A stretch of 32,312 nucleotides of DNA from Methyloceanibacter sp. (GTDB lineage Bacteria > Pseudomonadota > Alphaproteobacteria > Rhizobiales > Methyloligellaceae), in NCBI GenBank assembly GCA_016649675.1, contig JAENXG010000003.1:1-32312 (forward strand), read 5' to 3'. The notes below the pieces were generated by a model. That model searched no databases. It saw nothing but the letters and a program-made list of their open reading frames with translations, and was not told the origin of the DNA. Position numbers and translations under genes: made by a program. Shown piece after piece: positions 7,555-15,282 of the stretch. Position 1 is the stretch's first letter, and each line of letters starts with the position of its first letter.

Positions 7555-7598
7555 AAGGGGTCTCCGCCGTTCTTGAAAGGGGTCTCCGCCGTTCTTGA
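7555..7598 (+). repeat. Perfect 22-bp tandem duplication in the panB leader
   Basis: The 22-bp unit AAGGGGTCTCCGCCGTTCTTGA occurs as described at 7555-7576 and again, without a gap or mismatch, at 7577-7598 (unit stated here by its halves: AAGGGGTCTCC then GCCGTTCTTGA). The second copy ends one base into the GAGGAG ribosome site of panB. Confidence 0.95.
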
Positions 7599-7612
7599 GG
7601 AGTCTGGAAGAC

Positions 7613-8473
7613 GTGTCCCAGGAATTTGCCATCAAGCGCGTGACCGCGCCGGACATCGCCAAGCGCAAAGGGGGCGCCCCGATCGTGGGGCTCACCGCCT
7701 ATCACGCCCATACCGCGCGCATCATCGACCCTCACGTCGATTTCCTCCTCGTCGGCGACTCCCTCGGCATGGTGATGCATGGCTACGAGACGACCGTGCC
7801 GGTGCCGCTCGATCTCATGATCATGCATGCCCAGGCCGTGGTGCGGGGCTCGAGCCGCGCTCTCGTCGTGGTCGACATGCCGTTCGGCTCCTATGAGGAG
7901 AACCCGTCGATCGCCTTCCGCAACGCCGCTCGCGTGCTGAAGGAGACGGGCTGCGGCGCGATCAAGCTCGAAGGCGGCGCCCATATGGCTGAGACCATCC
8001 GCTATCTCACCGAGCGCGGCATCCCGGTGATGAGCCATATCGGCATGACGCCCCAGGCCATCAACACCATCGGCAGCTTCAAGCCCCGCGGCCGCTTCCG
8101 CTCGGAATGGGCGGCATTCGAGGCGGATGCCCGCGCCATCGCCGAGGCCGGCGCCTTCGCCGTCGTGATCGAGGCCCTTGCCGAGCTCCTCGCCGCGCGC
8201 ATCACCAAGCAGATCCCGATCCCCACCATCGGCATCGGCGCTTCGGCCGAGTGCGATGGGCAAATCCTCGTGCTCGAGGACATGCTCGGGCTCTCCCCGC
8301 GCGTGCCCAAATTCGTCAAGGAATATGCTCAGATCGGCGACGGCATCGAGGCTGCCGTGAAGGCGTTTGCGGGCGAGGTCCGCACCAGAGCCTTCCCCTC
8401 CGCCGAGTACACTTATCCGATGTGCGACGAAGCGCCAGAAGTCACGAAAAAGACCAAAATGACAGGCAGTTAG
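7613..8473 (+). CDS. panB: 3-methyl-2-oxobutanoate hydroxymethyltransferase
   Basis: First committed step of pantothenate synthesis: 5,10-methylene-THF plus alpha-ketoisovalerate to ketopantoate, in the cytoplasm, as a Mg-dependent TIM-barrel. 286 residues from the GTG at 7613. Metal and substrate residues are visible: D49 in VGDSLG, D88 in [10 protein letters not shown] and E120 in IKLEGG, the catalytic Glu of VIEAL, and the barrel segment PTIGIGAS. The GTG is chosen because GAGGAG lies about 10 nt upstream at 7597-7602 and the product starts [14 protein letters not shown], as relatives do; a TTG at 7595 lies over that ribosome site. A short polar tail ([11 protein letters not shown]) exceeds the usual end. 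panC is not in the window. Confidence 0.96.
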   Translation: MSQEFAIKRVTAPDIAKRKGGAPIVGLTAYHAHTARIIDPHVDFLLVGDSLGMVMHGYETTVPVPLDLMIMHAQAVVRGSSRALVVVDMPFGSYEENPSIAFRNAARVLKETGCGAIKLEGGAHMAETIRYLTERGIPVMSHIGMTPQAINTIGSFKPRGRFRSEWAAFEADARAIAEAGAFAVVIEALAELLAARITKQIPIPTIGIGASAECDGQILVLEDMLGLSPRVPKFVKEYAQIGDGIEAAVKAFAGEVRTRAFPSAEYTYPMCDEAPEVTKKTKMTGS

Positions 8474-8528
8474 CCTCGTTCGGGCCTCTCACTTACCTCA
8501 TCGGCCGATTGGCCCCTCGGCTCTTTAC

Positions 8529-8558
8529 CTTGCGCACGCAAGAGGCCTTCACTATACG
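8529..8558 (+). promoter_or_regulatory. Candidate promoter with operator-like palindrome for tpr-bamB-der
   Basis: TTGCGC (8530-8535) and TATACG (8553-8558) are separated by 17 bp. The -35 sits inside a perfect inverted repeat, CTTGCG-CA-CGCAAG (8529-8542), which could bind a repressor. It lies in the 150-bp gap after panB. Confidence 0.4.
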
Positions 8559-8562
8559 GCGG

Positions 8563-8584
8563 GAGGAGCCGCAGGCGGCTCCTC
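8563..8584 (+). other. Perfect 9-bp hairpin before the TPR gene
   Basis: GAGGAGCCG (8563-8571) pairs fully with CGGCTCCTC (8576-8584) across a CAGG loop. There is no T run after it, so it is a poor intrinsic terminator for panB. If the promoter just upstream is used, it would form the extreme 5' end of the tpr-bamB-der mRNA and may protect or regulate it. Confidence 0.45.
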
Positions 8585-8623
8585 AAGACATCCGCCTCGT
8601 CACGTCATAAGAGTCCGCTGCCG

Positions 8624-9307
8624 ATGACCGACCGTGATTCCTTTCTTCGCGAGGTGGACGAGGCCGTCCGCCAAGACCAGTACAGGAAGCTGTGGGACAA
8701 CTACGGCGTCTATGCGCTCGCTGGGGCGTTGCTGATCGTGGCGGGCGTCGCGGCCTATAAAGGCTGGTCCTATTGGCAGGAGCGCCAGGCGCAAGACGCC
8801 GGCGCGAAGTTCAGCGAAGCCTTGACGCTCGAGGGCGGAGACGACGAGGCCAAGGCGCACGAGCTGCTGACATCGCTGGCGGCGCAGGGGCCTGAGGGCT
8901 ACCGTGCGCTGGCGCGCTTCCAGCTCGCCGCGGCCGAGGCGAAAGCCGGCGACATCGACAAGGCGGTCGCCGATTATGACGCACTCGCCAGCGACGCGAG
9001 CGTCGATCAGATCCTGCAAGGCCACGCCGCGCTGCAAGCCGCCGCGCTCAGGCTCGACAAGGCGGATTACGCCGAGATGGAGCGCCGCCTCAAAGGCCTC
9101 GTCGATTCCAACAGCGCCTGGAGATTTTCTGCCCGCGAGCTGCTCGGCCTGTCGGCCTATAGGCTTAACAATAAGCGGGAGGCCGAGAAGCAGTTCAGCG
9201 CGCTGATCGGCGATGAGGACACGCCTCCGAACTTGCGGGAACGCGCCGACATGATGCTGGCACTCATCGTGGGGACCCCGCAGTCGTTGAGCACGACGGC
9301 GAAATAG
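8624..9307 (+). CDS. Membrane-anchored TPR protein (YfgM/TPR_21 type)
   Basis: 227 residues with one membrane segment at about 28-46 (VYALAGALLIVAGVAAYKG) after a short charged cytoplasmic head (FLREVDEAVRQDQYRKLWDNYG), then tetratricopeptide-like helical repeats rich in Ala, Asp and Lys. This is the layout of YfgM, a periplasm-facing ancillary protein of the SecYEG translocon in E. coli. Gene order supports it: yfgM-bamB-der is also the order in E. coli. The ribosome site before the ATG is weak. It probably heads an operon with bamB (26-bp gap) and der. The exact role in alphaproteobacteria is inferred from position. Confidence 0.85.
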   Translation: MTDRDSFLREVDEAVRQDQYRKLWDNYGVYALAGALLIVAGVAAYKGWSYWQERQAQDAGAKFSEALTLEGGDDEAKAHELLTSLAAQGPEGYRALARFQLAAAEAKAGDIDKAVADYDALASDASVDQILQGHAALQAAALRLDKADYAEMERRLKGLVDSNSAWRFSARELLGLSAYRLNNKREAEKQFSALIGDEDTPPNLRERADMMLALIVGTPQSLSTTAK

Positions 9308-9333
9308 CTCGCGAACCGAAGGGTGGCTCGAAA

Positions 9334-10674
9334 TTGGGCCGGGGTCAAACACGGGGAATTGGCGGCCGCCTTCTCGGCGCGGGCCTTGCAACGGCCGTCG
9401 CCTTGAGCCTTGCCGGCTGCAGCGGTCCGCTTGCCAACATCCGTAATCCCTTCGCCAAGAAAGAAGAGATCCTGCCGGGCGAGCGTATCCCCGTCATCAC
9501 CGATCCGAGCCTGACCAATATCGATCAAGCTGCGGCGGGAAAGCCGATTGCCCTTCCGCCGGCGCAAGCGAATGCCTCCTGGACGCAGCCGGGCGGCACG
9601 CCTGCCAACAATCTCGGCCATCTCGCCCTGAACGATCAGGTGCAGAAGGTGTGGTCGGCCGACGCGGGGACCGGATCGTCGTCGAGCGGACGCTTGAGCG
9701 CTGTGCCGCTCGTCGCCGACGGCAAGGTGTTCACCCTCGATGCGGGCGGCACGGTCTCGGCCTTCTCCTCGGCGAGCGGCGCCAAGCTGTGGACGGCGAG
9801 CGTGACGCCTGCGACCGAGAAGCGAAAGGAAGGCTTTGGCGGCGGGCTCGCTCTCGACGGCGGCCATCTCTACGTGACCACGGGCTATGGCACGGTCGTT
9901 GGCATCGACACCGGCAACGGCGGCATCCTGTGGACGAAGCCAGTCGGCAGCCCGGTCCGCAGCTCTCCCACGGCGGCCGGCGGCAAGATCTATTTCGTGT
10001 CCACCGACAATGTGTTGCATGCTTTGAGCGGCGCCGACGGCCAGGAGCTGTGGACGGCGCGAGGTCTGCCGGAACCAGCGAGCCTGCTCAGCAATGTGAG
10101 CCCTGCGGTCAGTAGCGGCATCGTCGTGGCGCCGTTCCCCGCAGGCGACGTTGCGGCCTATGAGGCGGTAACCGGCAAGGCGGCCTGGAGCGAATCGTTG
10201 ACGCGCTCGACTGAAACCACGGCCGCCGGAATCCTGGGAGACCCGGCGCGGCCCGTGATCGACCATGGCGTCGTGTTCGCCATCAGCCATGGCGGCAAGA
10301 TGACGGCCTCGTCGGAAGCCTCCGGCGAGTGGCTGTGGTCGCGCAATATCGCCAGCATGCAGATGCCGTGGGTCGCGGGCGATACCGTCTATGTCGTGGA
10401 CCTGGGCGGCAAGCTCTTCGCGCTCGCCCGCGCCGACGGCAAGGTGCGCTGGGCGGTCGATCTTCCCGGCAGCACGCGCTGGAGCGGTCCGGTGCTTGCG
10501 GGCGGCAAGCTGTGGCTCGTGTCGGCGGAAGGGGTCCTGGTCGGGGCCGATGCGCGGACCGGACAGGTTGCTACCACCCTCGATCTCGGCACGCCCGTCT
10601 TCGTCGCGCCGGTTGTGGCCGGCGGCCGCATGTATATCTTGGCCGACAACGCCACGCTGATCGCCCTCAACTAG
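9334..10674 (+). CDS. bamB: Outer-membrane assembly lipoprotein BamB
   Basis: BamB is the beta-propeller lipoprotein of the BAM complex, which folds beta-barrel proteins into the outer membrane. The 446-residue product opens with an arginine-rich stretch, a hydrophobic core and the lipobox LAGC, placing the lipidated Cys at residue 29. Blades of the PQQ-like propeller recur, each with a GxxxLW-type strand (SGAKLWT, NGGILWT, DGQELWT, SGEWLWS, DGKVRWA). The start is a TTG at 9334; no ATG or GTG would keep the signal peptide intact and GAAGGG lies upstream. Position between the TPR gene and der is the conserved one. Residue +2 after Cys is Gly rather than Asp, consistent with sorting to the outer membrane. 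Confidence 0.93.
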   Translation: MGRGQTRGIGGRLLGAGLATAVALSLAGCSGPLANIRNPFAKKEEILPGERIPVITDPSLTNIDQAAAGKPIALPPAQANASWTQPGGTPANNLGHLALNDQVQKVWSADAGTGSSSSGRLSAVPLVADGKVFTLDAGGTVSAFSSASGAKLWTASVTPATEKRKEGFGGGLALDGGHLYVTTGYGTVVGIDTGNGGILWTKPVGSPVRSSPTAAGGKIYFVSTDNVLHALSGADGQELWTARGLPEPASLLSNVSPAVSSGIVVAPFPAGDVAAYEAVTGKAAWSESLTRSTETTAAGILGDPARPVIDHGVVFAISHGGKMTASSEASGEWLWSRNIASMQMPWVAGDTVYVVDLGGKLFALARADGKVRWAVDLPGSTRWSGPVLAGGKLWLVSAEGVLVGADARTGQVATTLDLGTPVFVAPVVAGGRMYILADNATLIALN

Positions 10675-10728
10675 AGGCGCGTCAGGCAAGCATAGTAGCG
10701 TCCGCAAGCTTCCGCTCCGAAGGGTCCA

Positions 10729-12099
10729 ATGGCCTTCACCATCGCCATCGTCGGACGGCCGAATGTCGGCAAGTCCACCCTGTTCAACCGTCTCGCCGGC
10801 AAGAAGCTCGCTCTCGTCGACGATCAGCCGGGTCTGACCCGCGACCGGCGCGAGGCCGAGACTACACTCGGGCCCTGCGCCGTGAAGCTGATCGATACCG
10901 CAGGTCTTGAGCCTGGCGATCAGGGGCTTACGCCGCGCATGCGCCAACAGACGGAAGCGGCCATTGAGCAGGCCGATCTCGTGGTCTTTCTTATCGATGC
11001 GCGGGCAGGGGTGCTGGGCGCCGACGAGATCCTCGCCGATCTCGTGCGAAGCTCGGGCAAGCCCGTGATCCTCGCCGCAAACAAATGCGAGGGCCGCGCG
11101 GCCGAGCCCGGGGTCTACGAGGCCTATGCGCTCGGCCTCGGCGACCCGCTGCCGATCTCGGCCGAGCATGGCTTGGGCTATGGCGAGCTGAGCGAGGCCA
11201 TCGAGGAGGCCTGCCGCAAAGGCGGCGCGGTCACCGAAGTCGCACACCAGGAGGCCGAGAACGAGGCCGAGGTTGAGGCTGAGGCCACGGTCCCGCATCC
11301 TCTGCGCATCGCCATCGTCGGACGGCCGAATGTCGGCAAGTCCACCCTCGTCAACGCGCTTCTTGGCGAAGAGCGCATGATCACGGGCCCCGAGGCGGGG
11401 ATCACCCGCGACGCGGTTGCCTCCGAGTTTGCCTGGGACGGCAGGTCTTTGCTTCTGTTCGACACCGCCGGGCTCAGGCGCAAGATGCGGGTGGAGGGCC
11501 GCGCCGAGGAGCTCTCGGTTGGCGACGCGCTGAAAGCCATCCGCTTCGCCGAGGTCGTAGTGCTGCTGCTCGATGCCGAGCAACCTTTCGAGAAGCAGGA
11601 TCTTCAGATCGCCGACCTGATTGCGCAAGAGGGACGCGGTCTCGTCATTGCCATCAACAAATGGGATCTGGTGCGCGACCGCGAGAAGCGCCTCAACGAG
11701 CTCCGCGAGACCTGCCAGCGACTCCTGCCGCAGGTGAAGGGCGTGGCGCTGGTGACGGTCTCGGCGCTCGGCGGGAAGGGCCTCGGCAAGCTCATGCAGG
11801 CGGTCCTCACGGCCGACGAATTGTGGAACCGGAGGCTTCCCACCCACGCGCTCAATCAATGGCTACGCGCTGTCGTCGAAGCGCACGCGCCTCCGGCGGC
11901 GTCGGGTCGGCGCATCAAGCTCAGATACATCACCCAGGCCAATGCGCGGCCTCCGACCTTCGTGCTGTTCTGCTCGCGGCCGAAGGCGTTGCCGGAGTCC
12001 TACACGCGCTATCTGGTGAACGCCTTGCGCGAGGACTTCGACATGCCGGGCGTGCCGATCAGGCTCAATCTGCGCAAAGGCGACAACCCGTATGTGTGA
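10729..12099 (+). CDS. der: Ribosome-assembly GTPase Der (EngA)
   Basis: Der is an essential tandem GTPase needed for 50S subunit maturation. The 456 residues hold two G domains and a C-terminal KH-like domain. G1 motifs GRPNVGKS occur at about 9-16 and again at about 198-205; G3 appears as DTAGLEPGD and DTAGLRRKM. G4 is NKCEGR in the first domain (Asp replaced by Glu) and the standard NKWD in the second. The domains are joined by an acidic linker (EAENEAEVEAEA). The ATG has GAAGGG just upstream. A 42-bp stretch covering the G1 motif is identical at the DNA level in both domains. It follows bamB by 54 bp; holC follows after a palindromic element. Confidence 0.97.
   Translation: MAFTIAIVGRPNVGKSTLFNRLAGKKLALVDDQPGLTRDRREAETTLGPCAVKLIDTAGLEPGDQGLTPRMRQQTEAAIEQADLVVFLIDARAGVLGADEILADLVRSSGKPVILAANKCEGRAAEPGVYEAYALGLGDPLPISAEHGLGYGELSEAIEEACRKGGAVTEVAHQEAENEAEVEAEATVPHPLRIAIVGRPNVGKSTLVNALLGEERMITGPEAGITRDAVASEFAWDGRSLLLFDTAGLRRKMRVEGRAEELSVGDALKAIRFAEVVVLLLDAEQPFEKQDLQIADLIAQEGRGLVIAINKWDLVRDREKRLNELRETCQRLLPQVKGVALVTVSALGGKGLGKLMQAVLTADELWNRRLPTHALNQWLRAVVEAHAPPAASGRRIKLRYITQANARPPTFVLFCSRPKALPESYTRYLVNALREDFDMPGVPIRLNLRKGDNPYV
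10740..10781 (+). repeat. 42-bp direct repeat in der, copy 1 (G1 of domain 1)
   Basis: Identical over 42 bp to 11307-11348. It encodes the Walker A region (AIVGRPNVGKST) of the first GTPase domain. The flanking bases differ at both ends. Confidence 0.95.
11307..11348 (+). repeat. 42-bp direct repeat in der, copy 2 (G1 of domain 2)
   Basis: Second identical copy, 567 bp (189 codons) downstream of the first and in the same reading frame. Confidence 0.95.
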
Positions 12100-12114
12100 G
12101 TTGGTCTTCTGTTT

Positions 12115-12163
12115 GAGCATGATCTTATCGGAAAGCCGGTTCCCACTTTTCCGGATCATGCTC
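12115..12163. repeat. Palindromic intergenic element, full copy
   Basis: The 49-bp element has perfect 10-bp outer arms, GAGCATGATC (12115-12124) and GATCATGCTC (12154-12163), and an inner CGGAAA/TTTCCG pair around GCCGGTTCC. It resembles a palindromic repeat family common between genes in Hyphomicrobiales (recognised from memory, not searched). It fills the der-holC gap and ends 2 bp before the holC ATG. A diverged half copy lies at 14193-14222. Confidence 0.8.
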
Positions 12164-12165
12164 TG

Positions 12166-12627
12166 ATGGGCGGCGGCGGCACGGAAGTCTATTTCTATCA
12201 TTTGGAACGGGGCTCGCTCGAACAGGTGCTGCCGACGCTGCTCGAGCTCTCGCTCAAGCGCGGCTGGCGCGCCGCCGTCCAGGCTGCGAGCGAGGAGCGC
12301 GTCGAGGCGCTCAATACGCTGCTATGGACCTATCGCGAGGAGAGCTTCCTGCCCCATGGGACGGCGCGCGACGGACGCGCAGGCGCCCATCCCATCTATT
12401 TGACAGCGGGCGACGACAACCCGAACGAGGCAAAAATCCGCTTTCTGGTCGACGGCGCCACGCTGGCGGATGCATCGCCTTACACCCGCGTCGCTTACGT
12501 CTTCGACGGCGGCGACCAGGACGCGGTCTCCCGGGCGCGTGCCGAGTGGCAGGCGGCGAAGGCCCGAGGCCACGCCGTGAGCTATTGGCAGCAGGATGCC
12601 GACGGGCGCTGGCAGCAGAAGGCGTGA
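12166..12627 (+). CDS. holC: DNA polymerase III chi subunit
   Basis: HolC links the replicative clamp-loader complex to SSB. The 153-residue product follows the family from end to end: EVYFYHLERGSLEQVLPTLLE, then RGWRAAVQA, the core LLWTYREESFLPHG, a strand PIYLTAGDDN, and VAYVFDGG near the end. An extra run of glycines sits at the start. The ATG at 12166 comes 3 bases after the palindromic element, so the usual ribosome-site position is occupied by the palindrome's right arm; only CCGGA could serve. Translation may therefore depend on how that hairpin folds, or on coupling to der. Confidence 0.93.
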   Translation: MGGGGTEVYFYHLERGSLEQVLPTLLELSLKRGWRAAVQAASEERVEALNTLLWTYREESFLPHGTARDGRAGAHPIYLTAGDDNPNEAKIRFLVDGATLADASPYTRVAYVFDGGDQDAVSRARAEWQAAKARGHAVSYWQQDADGRWQQKA

Positions 12628-12709
12628 GGGGCTCGCGCCGCTTAAGCGCGTCACCGTCGGTTGATCCAGATCAGCGCCCGGGCGTCTTTACTTCTCTATC
12701 TATGCCGCC

Positions 12710-12738
12710 TTGTAGCTGTCATGACGGGCCGGTATAAG
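12710..12738 (+). promoter_or_regulatory. Candidate ndk promoter
   Basis: TTGTAG (12710-12715) and TATAAG (12733-12738) with an ideal 17-bp spacer. The start point would be about 12745, giving a leader near 30 nt with AAGGGGAC as ribosome site. A CGGGC/GCCCG pair flanks the -10. Confidence 0.55.
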
Positions 12739-12775
12739 CCCGCGTAATTCCAAACACCTAAGGGGACTTGTGGCT

Positions 12776-13198
12776 ATGGCCAGTGAACGCACGCTTTCAA
12801 TCATCAAGCCTGACGCCACAGAGCGGAACATCACCGGGCTGATCGTCGCCAGGCTCGAAGGTGCGGGGCTTCGCGTGATCGCGCAGAAGCGGGTGTGGTG
12901 GAAGAAGAAAGAGGCGAAGAAGTTCTACGACATCCACCAGGGCCAGCCTTTCTTCAAGGACCTCGTCGGCTTCATGACCTCGGGCCCGATCGTGCTGCAG
13001 GTGCTTGAGGGCGAGGACGCCATCGCCAGGAACCGTGAGGTGATGGGGGCGACCAATCCGGTCGATGCGGCGCCCGGCTCCATCCGCAAGGAGTTTGCCG
13101 TCAATCTGCAGCGGAATTCCGTGCACGGCTCCGACAGTCCGGAGACGGCCAAGCGCGAGATCGGGCTCTGCTTCAAGAAGAGCGAGATCGTGGGCTAG
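12776..13198 (+). CDS. ndk: Nucleoside diphosphate kinase
   Basis: Transfers the gamma-phosphate of ATP to nucleoside diphosphates through a phospho-histidine, balancing NTP and dNTP pools. 140 residues, the normal bacterial length. Landmarks: TLSIIKPDA at the start, [22 protein letters not shown], the MGATNP loop, and the active-site segment NSVHGSDS with the catalytic His. The ATG at 12776 is preferred over an in-frame GTG at 12770 because AAGGGGAC then has standard spacing. The stop lies only 12 bp from the stop of the opposing CorA-like gene, with no room for a terminator between them. Confidence 0.97.
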   Translation: MASERTLSIIKPDATERNITGLIVARLEGAGLRVIAQKRVWWKKKEAKKFYDIHQGQPFFKDLVGFMTSGPIVLQVLEGEDAIARNREVMGATNPVDAAPGSIRKEFAVNLQRNSVHGSDSPETAKREIGLCFKKSEIVG

Positions 13199-13210
13199 GG
13201 CTCGACGATC

Positions 13211-14237
13211 CTAGCGCCTGAGGATGCCGGATCGCTTCAGCAGCCAAAAGACGATAGCTGACGCCCCGACCAGGATCGCCATCGACCACAGGAATCCGTG
13301 GCCGCTTTGGGTGAGCGGCAGTCCCCCGACATTCATGCCGAAAATTCCTGCGATCAAGGTCGCCGGCAGGAAGACCGTCGTTACGATGGCCAGCACATGG
13401 AGATTGCGATTGGTTTGCTCGGCGGTCTTGATGGTGACCTCCTCCTGAAGGAGCTGCGCCCGGTCGCGCAATGAGACGATCTCGGCATCAAGCCAATCGA
13501 GCTGCTGGACTAACTTCTTTGTCCCCAGACCGAGCGCAAATTTCTGGCCGAGGTCGAGCCCGAGCCGTTGAATGAGCGAGCGCAAGATCACGAGCTGCCG
13601 ATGCAGGCGTACGGTCGTCCGCCGAATGCGCACGAGCATTTGACCGCCCTCAGTCACATCCTCGGCGAGGATCTTCTCCTCGATGCGGTCGAGCTTGCGC
13701 GCAACGTCATCGGCCAAGCGATCGACGGCGTCGACCACGTGCTCCACGATGGTATCCAGAAGGGCCGGCACGGTTGGGACCTTGCGACCACTCCGCAGCG
13801 CATTGCGCGTCGACGCCGCTCAGCGCGCGACGGCGATCGATCAGGAGTTTCTCGGTCATGGCGAAATGGAGAAAGCCGATCTCCTCGGTGATCCCCTCGA
13901 GCCCGCAAACGAGATCGGGAAAGACGCCATAGAGGCAGCCGTCGCTCGCGTGAAGCTGCTGATGCTCGTCGGCCGCGACGAGCAGCCCCCTTGCCGCGAG
14001 GGGAAAATAGGACGCCGATCGCAAGAAGTGGCAGGCGCGTGCGTCCGCCAAGTTGAAATGGAGCCACAGCCAGCCGTCAAAGTCCTCGGCGATGGGCTGG
14101 TCGACCGCAAGCTCCTCCACGACTCCGTCTGCCTTTGAGCGAAAGGCCGAGATCAGGCCCGGCAGAGCTTGCGCGGGAGCCGCTGGACTGGCGCCGGTTC
14201 CTATTTCTCGCAGATCATGCTCTAGGACGTCAGCCAC
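13211..14237 (-). pseudogene. CorA/ZntB-like divalent-cation transporter, frameshifted
   Basis: Two frames together make one CorA-superfamily transporter. From about 14237 to 13815 one frame gives the N-terminal cytoplasmic domain (FDGWLWLHFNLADARA, GFLHFAMTEKLLIDRRRAL). From about 13814 to 13211 the next frame gives the rest: a long coiled region (VEHVVDAVDRLADDVARKLDRIEEKIL), TM1 ending in the pore signature GMNVGG, and TM2 (AILVGASAIVFWLL). The second frame has a stop at 13820-13822 just upstream, so the slip lies between there and about 13773, best at 13802-13814; one extra base would do it. The likely start is a GTG at 14237 with AGGAG five bases upstream, overlapping the neighbouring gene; the next codons are made of half a palindromic element. 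The gene is probably inactive, unless the shift is a sequencing error. Confidence 0.7.
14193..14222. repeat. Diverged half copy of the palindromic element
   Basis: Reads GCCGGTTCC (14193-14201), then an imperfect middle, then GATCATGCTC (14213-14222). It aligns with the right half of the element at 12115-12163 with a few changes and one indel; the left arm is not recognisable. On the minus strand it supplies part of the TAG stop of the 76-residue gene and early codons of the CorA-like gene. Confidence 0.6.
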
Positions 14238-14452
14238 CCGAACTCCTGAGCCTTGGCGTGGGCAGCCTTCCAAGTCGAGACGAGAAATCGCACTCGTGCC
14301 GGGTCGGGGTCGTCTCGCATGGAATCGGTCAACACAAGGACGGGCGACATGCCGTCTTTACGATAGGTGGCCTGCTCGCCCGTGTCGGGACGGGTGACGA
14401 CGAGATCGCAATCTCGCAGAACCTGCACATCGATGTCAGCAACATCACTCAT
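14222..14452 (-). CDS. Hypothetical 76-residue protein
   Basis: Not recognised. It starts MSDVADIDVQVLRDCDLVV and continues with a short beta-rich part (GEQATYRKDG, PVLVLTDSM) and a helical end (RVRFLVSTWKAAHAKAQEFGW). There is no signal peptide or membrane segment, so it is probably cytoplasmic. It is likely real: the ATG at 14452 has AGGAG at good spacing, and the frame ends exactly where the downstream CorA-like gene begins, with a 16-bp overlap. That suggests the two were translated together. An in-frame GTG at 14458 is a weaker start. Its TAG stop borders the half palindrome. Confidence 0.6.
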   Translation of the reverse strand: MSDVADIDVQVLRDCDLVVTRPDTGEQATYRKDGMSPVLVLTDSMRDDPDPARVRFLVSTWKAAHAKAQEFGWLTS

Positions 14453-14634
14453 CGCCACGCTCCTACTTGGAGCCGCATTTTAGAACTCTTGCGATGATGT
14501 GAGAAGCCTCGTGAGTGTCACAAAGGCATTTGGGATTTGAGAGAGGCCCAAGCCAACGAATCTTGATCTGCGACAAGGCTTAAGGGCCTTGGGCGTGCCA
14601 TGGTGATTGACTTGACCATGATTGGAGCGTGCTC

Positions 14635-15252
14635 ATGACGGCCTTGCGGATGCTGTCACTTGCATTGATCGGTGCCTTGATGCTCGGCGCGGTGCTCTTG
14701 CCGCCGGCGTCGCGCTCCGTTGCCCAAGAGGGGCCCGAGGAGTGGCAACCCGGTGCGCCGCTCGGCTGGAACCTGAAGGCTCTGAGCGCCGAGCAGCAGC
14801 AGCGCATGCTCCGCTTCTCGACCTTCGTGAACGAGAAAGTCCCCGAAGCGTACCTCAAGGCAGAGAATGGCGTGGGCTACACGACCAAGGCTATTGCGGC
14901 AGGCGGCCCGATCTATGCCTCCCATTGCGCGAAGTGTCATGGCGCCACCGGACTTGGCAATGGCGCGCTCGCCCATGCGCTCAGCCCGTCGCCGGCGCTC
15001 CTTGCTTCCATGATCCAACAGCCGATCGCGATCGACCAATATCTGCTGTGGACCATCTCCGAGGGGGGCAAGCCGTTCGGCACGGCGATGCCGGCGTTCA
15101 AGACCGAGCTGACGCAAGACGAGATTTGGCAGGTTGTGGCCTATCTCCGTGCGGGCTTTCCCGCGGTCGAAGACGAGGGCGGGCCGAAGGCCAGCCCCGC
15201 CGCGCCTGCGACGACCGACGAGCCAAGCCCCGCGCCGAAGCCCAAGGGCTGA
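14635..15252 (+). CDS. Exported class I cytochrome c, monoheme
   Basis: 205 residues with a signal peptide (about 1-30, hydrophobic core LIGALMLGAVLLPPA, cut near SVAQ). The heme attachment motif is C98-A-K-C101-H102 and the likely distal ligand is M152 in GTAMPAFK. The domain ends with the usual QDEIWQVVAYLR helix. A tail of about 30 residues rich in Ala, Pro, Lys and Glu follows, which may be a flexible linker. It carries electrons in the periplasm; the partner is unknown. The ATG at 14635 has GGAG (14624-14627) upstream and is preferred to a GTG at 14629. The 182-bp gap upstream shows only a weak GCCCAAG/CTTGGGC inverted repeat. Confidence 0.9.
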   Translation: MTALRMLSLALIGALMLGAVLLPPASRSVAQEGPEEWQPGAPLGWNLKALSAEQQQRMLRFSTFVNEKVPEAYLKAENGVGYTTKAIAAGGPIYASHCAKCHGATGLGNGALAHALSPSPALLASMIQQPIAIDQYLLWTISEGGKPFGTAMPAFKTELTQDEIWQVVAYLRAGFPAVEDEGGPKASPAAPATTDEPSPAPKPKG

Positions 15253-15282
15253 GAGAGCTCAAGCGCGGCTGAGGCCGACAAG

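Noticed and set aside
9157-11859. A 900-codon minus-strand open frame opposite bamB and der
   Set aside because: It is antisense to two certain genes; long antisense frames are expected at this GC content and codon use, and no domain is seen.
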